From Ophiobolus disseminans (taxonomy: Eukaryota > Ascomycota > Dothideomycetes > Pleosporales > Phaeosphaeriaceae), in the NCBI GenBank assembly GCA_010093685.1, contig MU006220.1:1209502-1273501 (forward strand): 64,000 nucleotides of DNA, read 5' to 3'. The translations under genes and the position numbers were made by a program. Shown piece after piece: positions 33,520 to 43,368 of this stretch. Under the pieces are notes generated by a model, which saw only the letters and a program-made list of their open reading frames with translations, ran no database searches and was not told where the DNA came from. Position 1 is the first letter of the stretch; every line of letters starts with the position of its first letter.

Positions 33520-34407
33520 TGCGTGCGATACCGAGTGTCGAAGACGTCGTGTTTGGACTGTGGTTGGCGATTGGGGAAGCTCCTCAGCTCCCCCGTTCCT
33601 GACTACCACGCGGCCCGGAGTTTCGCCGGCAGCAACAGCCCCACCAACTTTTGTCTCCCATCACAGGTCTGTCTTCGCCCAGATTGTCCAGCATACACAA
33701 AACTCTGAACTTCTGGCGTATACCGTCAGGACCTATTCTAGGAACTTTAGAAGGCGCTACGGCAGGATACGCGACCTTAGGTTTCCTCGTCGGCCAGCGT
33801 CTATCACATTTCATTCATTCTGTCTGCTCTCCATAATCAACCCCTATTATGGTGGGATACTACTGAAATCGAACATGAGGGTTTGCACATGGAACTCAAA
33901 TAGACACCCTGGATGCGTAGACGGTATTTCCCCGCAGTACCTGTAACAGCCCTACTACCCATTATCTCGGACCATGATCTGAACCACGTGGAGCGTGCGA
34001 AGTACCGAGCACGAGCACGAGTAAACTCCCGCAGGACAAACGCGACGGGATCCTATATCTTCCAACTACAGTCTGTGACTTCTCCAACAAGGTCGATAAG
34101 CGGCAATCGAGCCTTGTCACGGCAAGGGGAACGAATTTATCTATGCTATCAATCATGGCAGTCTGCAAATGGGAGTAATAGTGGATATGCAGGTCTTCGT
34201 CCGTTATCGTCGCGCCTGGCTATCCTCGACGTTGTCTCCACTAAAGTGATGGACCAGAAGCACTCGGGACGGGTACAATTGCAAGCCGGAACCGAAACCG
34301 AGACCGAGACCAACTGCCAGTTTGGGGGCTGGAGGATCTATATGAACCCACGCGACTTCCCTTACAGATGCACATAACTAAGCTCTTCTCTCCTCAACCA
34401 AACCAGA
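33520..34407. other. Divergent promoter region, CHS5 and CocE-like hydrolase
   Basis: About 890 bp. A 154-codon ORF (33913-34377) has no domain and includes a short GAAACC/GAGACC repeat near 34291. I treat it as non-coding. Confidence 0.45.
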
Positions 34408-36021
34408 ATGGCAACTAAACGTAGCCTCGTCACGACGCTCGTCGATCGTCTTGGACACCGACAGCTCGGCTTCCCACCAGAAACATGCTCATACACCGTC
34501 ACCGAAGTTCGCATCCCCGTATCGAACCAGACAGAGCAATTCGAGCTCATGGCCGATTTATATCAACCGGTGCTTTCCAAAAATGCAGAGCCTGCGGGTA
34601 CGGTCCTCGTCCGATGTCCATATGGAAGAAGTCCAGCACTTTCTTTCCTCGGTGCCAGGCCATATGCAGCACGAGGCTACGTGTGCCTGCTCGTAAGTTG
34701 TCGCGGTACATTTGGCTCGGGGGCTGTCTTTGATCCCTTTCGCAACGAGGAGCAAGACGGCCATGCTGTGGTGGAATGGATGCGAAAGCAGGCTTGGTAC
34801 ACTGGAACATTCGCAACGCTAGGTGGCTCGTATCTTGGCTTCGTGCAATATGCATTGCTTAAGAATCCGCCAACAGATATGGTCGCCGCCATCATTCAAT
34901 GTGCGCCCCACGATTTCGGCAAGCAACTATGGGGCACTGGCTCGCTTACACTCGACTTTGTTGCCTGGGGTGAGAATGTTGCGCACCAGGGAGAGACAGG
35001 ACTGCTTCATACTCTGAATTCGATGAACACTGCAAAACGAATGCGCCCTGTGTTGGACCGTACGCCTTTGGCCGAAAGCATCAAGTCACACTTCGATGGC
35101 CGCGCCCCTTGGCTGGACTTTGTCGTTGATCATCATGACTTGTCGGATCCCTACTACGAGCAGATGAACTTGAGCGAGGCCCTGGAGCGTGCAGATATCC
35201 CTATTCTGTTGGTCAGCGGGTGGTACGACTTGTTCGCGCCACAAACGATGGAGCAGTACGCTCAGTTGAGTCAGCGCAAGACCAATGTTGCGCTTACTGT
35301 AGGTGCCTGGAACCATATGAATATCGGGATGAGTGCAAAAGTTTGGCAACAAACCTTCGACTGGTTGGAGGAGCATCTGGCCAAGAGGAAATCAAGCACG
35401 CGAAAGTCAGCAGTCCAGTACTTTGTCACCGGAGCTGAAGTTTGGCGGGACTGGCATGTTTGGCCGCCATCAACCATCCAACGGAAATTCTACGTACAAT
35501 CCAGCAACAAACTCGATGAAAGTGAGCCCACGACCGACGAAGGTTCATCTTCTTTCACATTCGATCCACAGCAGCCGACACCGACGAAGGGCGGCAATTT
35601 GCTTCTTGGTGGAGGACGCGCAGACGACACTGCATTAGCAGCCCGGCCCGATGTCTTGACGCTCACGACAGAACCGCTCAAAGAAAACATAGAAGTTTGT
35701 GGAAAGATCACAGTCGATTTGAGTCATTCGAGCGACAACCCGAACGTTGACCTGTTCGTGCGCATTAGCGAAGTCAACGCCAAAGGACGGTCGCAAAGCG
35801 TCACCGACACTTATCTGCGCCTCAAACCCGACCGAGACAGTGGTCCTGTCTTTCTGCAACTGAGAGACTGTGCACATCAGTTTGCGAAGGGCAATCGAAT
35901 TAGACTGATCGTAGCGGGGGCCTCACATCCGCAATACGCCATCATCCCCGAGAAGGCAGTGCATACCATTCACCATGGTAAGACGGGAGTTTCAAAGGTC
36001 TCGTTGCCTTGCACGACTTAA
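34408..36021 (+). CDS. CocE/NonD-family alpha/beta hydrolase (X-Pro peptidase-like)
   Basis: A single-exon ORF of 537 residues. The N-terminal alpha/beta-hydrolase domain has VLVRCPYGR, SCRGTFGSG and the nucleophile elbow GGSYLG with Ser141. Further on, ILLVSGWYDLF supplies the acid and GAWNHMN the His of the triad. The C-terminal jelly-roll domain, typical of cocaine esterase and X-Pro dipeptidyl peptidases, begins near residue 330 (VQYFVTGAEVWRDWHVWPP) and includes DLFVRISEVNAKGRSQSVTD. No signal peptide is seen, so it is probably cytosolic. Fungal members are uncharacterised esterases or amidases; the substrate is unknown. Confidence 0.9.
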   Translation: MATKRSLVTTLVDRLGHRQLGFPPETCSYTVTEVRIPVSNQTEQFELMADLYQPVLSKNAEPAGTVLVRCPYGRSPALSFLGARPYAARGYVCLLVSCRGTFGSGAVFDPFRNEEQDGHAVVEWMRKQAWYTGTFATLGGSYLGFVQYALLKNPPTDMVAAIIQCAPHDFGKQLWGTGSLTLDFVAWGENVAHQGETGLLHTLNSMNTAKRMRPVLDRTPLAESIKSHFDGRAPWLDFVVDHHDLSDPYYEQMNLSEALERADIPILLVSGWYDLFAPQTMEQYAQLSQRKTNVALTVGAWNHMNIGMSAKVWQQTFDWLEEHLAKRKSSTRKSAVQYFVTGAEVWRDWHVWPPSTIQRKFYVQSSNKLDESEPTTDEGSSSFTFDPQQPTPTKGGNLLLGGGRADDTALAARPDVLTLTTEPLKENIEVCGKITVDLSHSSDNPNVDLFVRISEVNAKGRSQSVTDTYLRLKPDRDSGPVFLQLRDCAHQFAKGNRIRLIVAGASHPQYAIIPEKAVHTIHHGKTGVSKVSLPCTT

Positions 36022-36640
36022 ATTCCAAGAGTACGGTACACGCATCATTTGAGGGCTTGCTTGGTCAGCTTGTACAAGAGCTCGCATATATGAGCATTTC
36101 TAGCACATGCGGTTAGCGCCGATCTATGCATGCATGTATGCTTAGCAATCCTTCACCACCTCACATAACGCCACTTTGCTCATGCAAGCGAAACTGTTAT
36201 TCGTCTGCGAATCTGCGTGACAACTGGTGACTAGGCGACCCGAAACTCAGTGTTGCTGCGTGTCGACCCTGGTCTACCTCCCTATTTAGGACGTTAGGGC
36301 TGCATTACTTCACGAGGAATATCTTGAGATGGCTTAGTCTGCTCCGGCCACCAGATTCGATGAAGTCACTCTAAACGTCTCTACAGTGTAGCTTAGCTTC
36401 ATGTATATCGAGCAGCTTTGAGTGGTAGGGCTTTCAAGTGCCGAGCAATCACACTCAAGCAAACATAAGGCACAAATCACCGCCGGCAGAGATTCCGCAA
36501 TCCTGACAGAGTGATGGAGCTACACGCCGGCAGTATATAAGCTATTGTCAAGCCTGTCTCTTTATACCATCTTCCATCCATAACGTTCCCCCCTTCCACT
36601 TCTCTCCTCTGATTCATCTCAATCCGTCAAATCCCAAAAC
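36022..36640. other. Intergenic: promoter of the MDR dehydrogenase
   Basis: About 620 bp with no ORF of note. It contains a clear TATATAA box about 100 nt before the next ATG. Confidence 0.55.
36534..36540 (+). promoter_or_regulatory. TATA box of the MDR dehydrogenase gene
   Basis: TATATAA about 100 nt upstream of the ATG at 36641, followed by a CT-rich leader, which is typical of strongly expressed fungal genes. Confidence 0.6.
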
Positions 36641-37969
36641 ATGTCCTCCCAAACCCAAAACACAGCATGGACAATCCCATCTTCTGCCTCAAAAGTCTCA
36701 GACCTCACCAAGCAAATTTTCGCTATACCCTCCCCGGGCCCCAACCAAGTCCTCGTTAAGATAACCGCCGCGTCCCTGAACTTTCGTGACGTCTTGATCT
36801 CCACGCGCTCGCGATACTGTAACCATCCGCTTCCCATATCAACCAGTTCAGGACTGTTCTAACCTCATGTATAGATCCCGGTGACCATAAAGCCAACCTC
36901 ATCCCGGGCTCCGATGGCGCAGGCATCATACACGCTACACACCCCTCCTCCTCATGGAAACGTAAGGAAGGCAAGAAAGTGATCCTCCATTGCAATGGCT
37001 GGATCACAGGAGATATGCGCAACCTCGACTTTGGCAGCGTATTCGGCGGCATGAGCCAGGACGGTACTTTGCAGGAGTACATCGTTGTGGACGATAGCTG
37101 GATCATCGACAGGCCTGAGGGTATGAGTGCTGTTGAAGGTGCGGCTTTGGTGTACGTATACGTGACATTGTATCAGTAACTAGCCGACTGATCTGAATCC
37201 AGAACTGCCGGCACGACTGCCTGGAGCGCGATTCGCAGCGGCATAGATATGCGCATGGACGGCGAACTCGAAGCATGGAAGGGCGCATGGACAGACAAAA
37301 GGCTGGATGGCAAGACGGTGCTTACCATGGGGACGGGGGGCGTGAGTTGTTTCGCCATACAGGTAAGTCCTTATTTCCCCTACTTCCCTTTCCTCTCAAG
37401 CAGCACCCAGCACTAACATCTACCAGATCGCAGCCGCCCTCGGCGCAACCGTTATCGCGACCTCCTCGTCGGTGTCCAAGCTCGACGTCGCGAAGTCGCT
37501 GGGCGCCGCGCATGTCGTCGACTACGCCCAGACGCCCGATTGGGAGCAGGAAGTGCTCAGGTTGACAGATGGAAGGGGCGTGGATCATGTTGTTGAGACG
37601 GGTGGAGCAGGGACGCTGATGAAGTCCATTGCATCTACGCGCTCGGGTGGGCAAATCACTCTGCTCGGTATACTCACTCCCAACGCACCGATTCCGGCAG
37701 AGTTTACGCCGAGTGTTTTGTTTGGTGCTAAGACGAGTGAGTTTGTTCTTCTCCTTCATTTTGTCTACTCATCTAACATGGAATCAGTCCGCGGCCAAAC
37801 CGGCTTCTCGCGCGACGCCGTGGCCGAACTCAGCGCCTTCGTAGCCGCACACTCCATCCAGCCCGTCATCGCGCAGGAATTCGCATTCAGCGACATGGTC
37901 GCCGCGTTCGAGGCGTTGCAGAAGCAAAACAGCGTGGGAAAGATAGTCGTTAAGATCGCCGATGAATAA
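36641..37969 (+). CDS. MDR-family NAD(P)-dependent alcohol dehydrogenase / quinone reductase-like
   Basis: Five exons, 36641-36818, 36875-37151, 37203-37362, 37427-37736 and 37788-37969, give 368 residues, normal for the family. All introns are 51-64 nt and GT-AG. The GroES-like N-domain reads VLVKITAASLNFRDVLI, then GSDGAGIIHA. The Rossmann domain has TMGTGGVSCFAIQIAAALGA for cofactor binding and VVDYAQTPDWEQEV. VDHVVETGGAGTLMKSI and GGQITLLGIL follow. The zinc-ligand pattern of classical alcohol dehydrogenases is not evident, so a zinc-independent quinone or enoyl reductase activity is more likely. The physiological substrate is unknown. Confidence 0.9.
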
Positions 37970-38121
37970 AAGAAGTAAGTCTAATTAGTATAAACAAGGA
38001 GAAATAGAAGAAACGGGAAAGATGAAGCGGAAAGGAGAAACCCAGAAGACGATAGAACCATCAATCTTTGGCAGCAGTTCTAATAGCAAATCACATCAAA
38101 TTCATGAAACGCATAGCAACC

Positions 38122-38533
38122 TCACAGCGTATCCTTCTTCCTCTGCCCCACAAAAAACGCCAACCCATAATCCTCCGTCCGGAAAATAATCCTGCTCCCC
38201 TTCGGAAACAAAAATACATCGCCCTTTTCCGCTTTCACTTCCCGCTCCGTCTCGTCCTTGATGTAAAAGTGCCCCTCGACAATAATCTTCACCTCGTCGT
38301 AGCTGTACGTATAGTCCAGCGGCGTGCCCTTTTCGAGTCGGTAGAAGCCGCCGCTGATGGGCGTGCCGGGGCTGGTGGATTCGCTGGGGTGGGGTGTTAA
38401 GGGATGGGTTGGATATTAGGGGGGAGGAGGGGGCGTACGATGAGGCTACGTCGCCGAGGAAGGCGTTTTCGTTGGCGACGAGGGGGGGCTTGAAGCTTGA
38501 TTGTGCTTTTTCGAAGTATTGCATTGGGGGCAT
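38122..38533 (-). CDS. Small single-domain cupin (EutQ-like)
   Basis: Two exons, 38439-38533 and 38122-38383, around a 55-nt intron with a GTACGC donor, give 118 residues. The spliced frame reads a continuous cupin: SGGFYRLEKGTPLDYTYSYD for motif 1, VKIIVEGHFYIKDE, KAEKGDVFLFPKGSRIIFRT for motif 2 and GLAFFVGQRKKD. Unspliced, the ORF drifts into unrelated sequence, which supports the intron. Fungal relatives resemble the ethanolamine-utilisation protein EutQ. The usual metal-binding His residues are not obvious, so it may be non-catalytic. ATG 38533 is chosen; a second ATG lies nine bases on. Confidence 0.84.
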
Positions 38534-39286
38534 TGTGGCGGTTTGGTATGGGGCGAGGGAACTTGTGTGCTGTGTACGAGGTTAGTGGAGTGTTTTATGT
38601 TGCGAGGAATGAGGGGAGTGCTGACTTTTGGTAAGGTAGTGTGCAGAAGTGGTAGGTTATGGTATTTCGAAAGGTAAGTCCAGATGCAAAGAAAGCCCCA
38701 AAGTAAAGCCATACAACCAACCTTTATATATCTGCACCCTCCCTCAATTGAGCCGCACAGTTCCACCGTACGTGTCCGAGGCATCAGCATCTCCACCAAG
38801 ATTCCTCAGCCTTGTATACAAGCATGCTGTTACCGTGCATATTCAGGGACTTTGATACCGCATCCGGCGTCTGGGCATGCACGAGGTGCTCAATACCGCC
38901 CCTATGCTTCCTTAGCCCCCGATCTAGCATGCTGGCTGCAGTTCATAGCTCGTGCTGCGAATGAGGAGCAATATGTCCAGGTACTGTTGGTGGAGCATCA
39001 TGGAGCTGTAGCTTCGATGGTGGGGTAGCTCCGAGCTCCTTGCTATTGGGCGTATGCTTATCGCATGGATAGAACTGCCTGTTCTGATAGCGGTTTGGGG
39101 CAGATGAGTGGATTCTGCGGTGCTGTTGCGGGCGTCGTAGGAACTTACCGGAGATGTGTTCCAGTCAGGCTGTGTCTATTGCTGTTAAAGTTAGAGGCGT
39201 GGTCTTGCGGCTGTTTGCTCTTGGCTGATGAACTTCCTGCTACGAATAATACATATAGTCTAGTCTAGGGCTAAGGTATCTGGATA
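38534..39286. other. Intergenic: cupin promoter and NIPA 3' flank
   Basis: About 750 bp with only featureless short ORFs, and the TATA box noted separately. Confidence 0.5.
38723..38730 (-). promoter_or_regulatory. TATA box of the cupin gene
   Basis: Minus-strand TATATAAA lies about 190 nt upstream of the cupin ATG. Confidence 0.45.
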
Positions 39287-41136
39287 TCATCTCTCGTCGT
39301 GGTCTTCTCCCTCTGCATCACCTTCCTCGTCTCTCCACTTCTTCCGCCACCACTTCAGTTTGAACCAATCACCCAATGCATCTTGGCTTTGATCGTCTCT
39401 CTGTCCGAAGCCCCAAGTTCCTCGCCTTTGACTGGTAGTGTTAAGGACGTTGTCTGTGTCTGAATGGTCGCCATCTTCTGGGTCGGGATGATTCAGAAGC
39501 CTGGACGAGCTATCGATAGGTCGTTTGCCCTGCGAGACGCTTCTGCTTCTTTGGCTGCCTCTAGCTTCGAACCAGGATCGTCTTCGCATCTGATCCAACC
39601 AGGCTGATTGCGTGTCCTTCCTTCGCGCCGGCAAAGTGCCAGACCTTGGTCTTCTTTCCAGATCAGCAGATCGTCTTGCAGGTGAGGGTAGTGAGTCTCG
39701 GTCGTTCAATTCAGCCCAAATCTCATCCGTCTCTTCTGAAAATGTCATTCGTCGTCGTCTTGGTGGTCTTCGTGGGGAGCGTTCATTGCTTTGTTGAGTA
39801 GCTATTGTCGGCCGCTTCTGTGGCCGGTGACCAACAGTGAATGCTGGCCCAGTAGGAGCGCGGTGTAGCAATGGTGTCCTTTCGTCGACAGACTTGCGCT
39901 TAGCTTGTTCTGCAAGTGATCCATGGAGGCCTGGCGCCTCTGCCTCGATGTCCAGTGGTTCGTCGTCGTCGTCGTCGATGGTGTGACCATGGACCAGGCC
40001 GATGCCAGGCTGGAGGATTGTCTGCGGTATCTGTACCCTGCCCATATGCTTGCTTGCCACGGGTGAAGTCGGCTCGTCTTCGCTATCCTCCAGTCGCCAA
40101 CTCAGGCACACAACTCCTGCGAGAAGAATAGACGTCCCAAGCGCAATGATCCCGGCGTGGAGACCCGACAAGCGGCTGCTCTGGTGGAAGTAGATTAGGC
40201 CGTCAATAATGGCAATAATGTTGTAGACGCAAAAGACCAAGGGATATAACACACTTGTGCTGCACAGCTTCAACCCGCAGTGCATGTAGTATAGCTGAGT
40301 CAGTGCAAATACGACGAGTCCGATCAGGATCATCCACGACTGCCAGCGGTCGAACTGGTTATGCCGGTCCACAATGGTGCGCACCAACAGTTCGACAGCA
40401 CTCTTGGCGATAAGAAGTGAATGTGCTGAGAGTATGCCGCTTACACAGCCGTAGAACATGCCACGTAGCAGTCGTAGCCGTGGCGTTGCGCGCGGAGACA
40501 TGCGCTTCAGAAGCCAGTTCGCGATAATCAGCAGGAGAACGACAAAAAGAGTCGAGAACATCCACCCAAGGAATTGTGGTCGTCCTAGCAGCACCAGCAG
40601 CTGATCCAAGTTATGCGAGGGTTCCGAAATGGCTCCAAACAGGGCTATGAGTAGAGCACCAATCGCAACGAGCATGGTGCCGATGAAGGAGTAGCGCGTA
40701 AACGGCTCGTTGAGGATGACGGAGGCGCATATCGAGTTGAAGACGAGGCCGGAGGCTTGGAGGGTGGAGAGGACGGGGAGCGGGAGGGTGGTGATTTGGA
40801 TGGTGCTGCCCACGAGGTTTGCCACGACGAACATGAGCATGCCCAGCTGCACGTATTAGCCTGGGCTCTTGGCCGAGTTTCGAGACATACACACCTGCCA
40901 TCTCCGCCGCTTGTATGGTGGTCTCCTGTCATAGTCGTCCTCCTTTTCTTCTTCGAGCAAATGCGATTTGCGTTGCAGTGTGAGGCCGACGCTCTGTACG
41001 CTGGTGGATACGAGGCCGACGATTACTCCGAGCTATACAGCATGTCAACGCACTACTCCGCATATGCCTATTTCCTGGCTAGGCTCAGTGCATCGAGACT
41101 CACAGCAATGCTAGCGCCCGCCGAGAGTTCCACCAT
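39287..41136 (-). CDS. NIPA-type (DUF803) magnesium transporter-like membrane protein; possible frameshift
   Basis: Exon 1 is 41104-41136 (MVELSAGASIA). Exon 2 runs from 41032 (LGVIVGLVSTSVQSVGLTLQ, then RKSHLLEEEKEDDYDRR). Exon 3 is 39287-40846, starting LGMLMFVVANLVGSTIQ. The family motif LPLPVLSTLQASGLVFNSIC and about nine helices identify a NIPA/DUF803 transporter, with a 250-residue basic and acidic cytoplasmic tail. The end of exon 2 is odd. After DDYDRR the expected loop PYKRRRWQ is encoded in the +1 frame. Using the GTGTGT donor at 40895 leaves exon 3 out of frame. Using GTATGT at 40891 instead restores frame, for 577 residues with a replaced loop. The protein may therefore be functional, mutated, or affected by a sequence error. 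Confidence 0.8.
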
Positions 41137-41700
41137 GATTATGTGGCCGGATGCTGTCGCAGCAGTGGACTGTTGCTACCTATATTGCGAGCGCATGCTG
41201 TGAATACGCGTCGTGGCTGGGCGGATGCGTGTCGGGGTTGTGACGGCCAGCGTGGACGTGTCTTTGGTGTGTCCAGTCTCAAACGTCACGCCGGTGATGG
41301 GGCACGGGACGGTTGATCGAGTGCAGCCGAGGCGACGCGCAGGGATCAGGTGCAGTGATGACGTGGGAAGAAGCGCGCAACAACGAGATGCGAAACAGTA
41401 AGAAAAGGGTGCGAAGAGAATAACAGTGAAGAAGGCCCGCGGTGTGTTACGGCTAGGATGCATACACACCGCACGCATGCGTCTGTACCGCTAGCGTCCT
41501 GAGGTAATCGCGGGCAAGCTGGGTGCGCATGTGCTGCGACGGTGCTATCGCCAATCGGCGCTCCGAGCTGCTGCAGGTGGGCCGTCAACTTCAACTCCAA
41601 GCTCCATCGCCATCTGCGCCATCTACCTGCCTGCACTCGACCAAATACACCACCCCGAACAGCCTCACACACCCCAGGAGACTCATACACCGTCGCCATC
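41137..41700. promoter_or_regulatory. Bidirectional promoter of the NIPA and V-ATPase E genes
   Basis: A 564-bp interval between divergent ATGs. ORFs inside are unrelated to either gene. The stretch before the V-ATPase ATG is C/A-rich, as in fungal housekeeping leaders. Confidence 0.5.
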
Positions 41701-42539
41701 ATGTCGCAGGCCCACGCACTCTCCGACGACCAGGTAAGCCTTCATCGCGCAAGAGGCAGCTATATAGCTCCCCACCAACTACGTCAACGGCACATGGCGC
41801 ACAGCAACACCAGCTAACCACCCACCATGCAGGTCGCCGGCGAGTTGAAGAAAATGACGGCCTTCATCCGCCAAGAAGCAATGGAGAAGGCCAACGAAAT
41901 CCGCCTCAAAGCCGACGAGGAGTTTGCAATCGAGAAGTCCAAGCTCGTTCGCCAAGAAACCTCGTCCATCGACTCGTCCTACGAGAAGAAGTTCAAGCAG
42001 GCGTCCATGTCGCAGCAAATCACCCGTTCCACCGTCTCAAACAAGTCGCGGTTACGCATCCTGAGCGCGCGGCAGGAGCTGCTCAACAGACTGTTCGACG
42101 ACGCAAACAAGAAGCTGAGTGATGTGGCCAAAGACAAGAAGAAGTATCAGGGCATCATGAAGAACTTGATTCTGGAGGGCGCCTATGCCCTGGCCGAGGA
42201 CAAGCTGCAGGTCAAGGTCAGGAAGGCCGACTACGACCTGACCAAGAAGGCCATCGAGGAGGCACAGACAGAGTACAAGAGCAAGATTGGCAAGGACGTC
42301 GCCATCACCATCGACGAGAGCGACCCGCTGCCCGAGGGAGCGTAAGTCGATGGCAATATAACCAGGAACATTGGCTAACGATGCATAGGGCTGGCGGCGC
42401 CATGATTGTTGGCACGGGCGGACGTATCGATATCAACAATACCTTCGAGGAGCGCCTAAGACTTCTCGAGTCGCAGGCCCTACCGTCCATCAGGGTCACG
42501 CTCTTTGGTGAGAACGCGAACAGGAAGTTCCGCGACTGA
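41701..42539 (+). CDS. vma4: V-type H+-ATPase subunit E
   Basis: Three exons, 41701-41733, 41833-42341 and 42389-42539, give 230 residues, the family's normal size. The N-terminal half is a long coiled helix (MTAFIRQEAMEKANEIRLKA, EKKFKQASMSQQITRSTVSN, RLRILSARQELLNRLFDDA). The C-terminal globular part has GGRIDINNTFEERLRLLE, and the protein ends in LFGENANRKFRD. Subunit E pairs with G as the peripheral stalk of the vacuolar ATPase. The first intron (99 nt) follows codon 11, so the start exon is tiny and rests on phase and the family N-terminus. Confidence 0.96.
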
Positions 42540-43368
42540 ATTTTTTTGCCGAGTTCTGCACATAGTTACTATCGTCGTGCTGGTCAGTGCCGATGCCTGC
42601 AGCTCACATTGACGGCCTACGCACTGTGTAGGTCTGTAATTGTACACGGTCCGCACTTTTCATTCCCATGCATAGCTCACTGGTATGGGAAGGTGCTGAG
42701 TGTGCATTATCTTGCCTATTAGCGAGCTTTCTCTATACATAACTTTGAATGCCAAGCTGTGGTTAGGATTGCACTCATGAGCCTTCTTATCTTCAAAATA
42801 AACTTCAGAGATCTTAGCCCGGAGTCCTTTCAGTATACCAGAAGCAACCCACAACGGAGTCATAGGTACTGGCACGCTCTTCGCTAGTACACCAGGGGGT
42901 TTGAAGATAACTTACAGTGTCTTACGGTCATATAGGCTATACTTCTATCTGCATTATTCGTAGGGCTAACGATGCTCAGAGGTCCCAGTTGCTTCATGGG
43001 GCCTCGAAACGGAAGGTGCGTTTATGACCAACATTGCGATCGCAACTTCCCTGTCTGGAAATCTATCGCCCAACCTTGGAAGCATCCAGTCATTTGTGCA
43101 CCCTAGCTCCTTTTCAACTTCCAACCGCCCCCACTGATTGCGATAGTAAGCACGATGCCAAACCGGTCAATACCCTGGTCGCTCTTTAGCGAGCTGAAGA
43201 CGGAAGATGGGCTTGAGGCAGAGGGTTACACTCGACCCCACCAAGGCAGCAGTTCGCTCCGTGCAGCTAGACCCTACCTCGACTCCACCGAAGCTCGAAA
43301 ACCATTCTGAACCCAACTCAGCGCAACTCAAACTTCACAAGCAGTACTCATTCACAAGCGAAATCACA
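42540..43368. other. Intergenic: V-ATPase E 3' flank and HET gene promoter
   Basis: About 830 bp. The last 160 bp are in frame with the HET gene from an ATG at 43207, but I prefer the ATG at 43369, so this is scored as 5' leader. Confidence 0.45.

Noticed and set aside
33913..34377. 154-codon ORF before the CocE-like gene
   Set aside because: No domain, low-complexity repeat, no splicing support.
40757..41203. 148-codon plus-strand ORF
   Set aside because: Antisense to NIPA exons 1-3.
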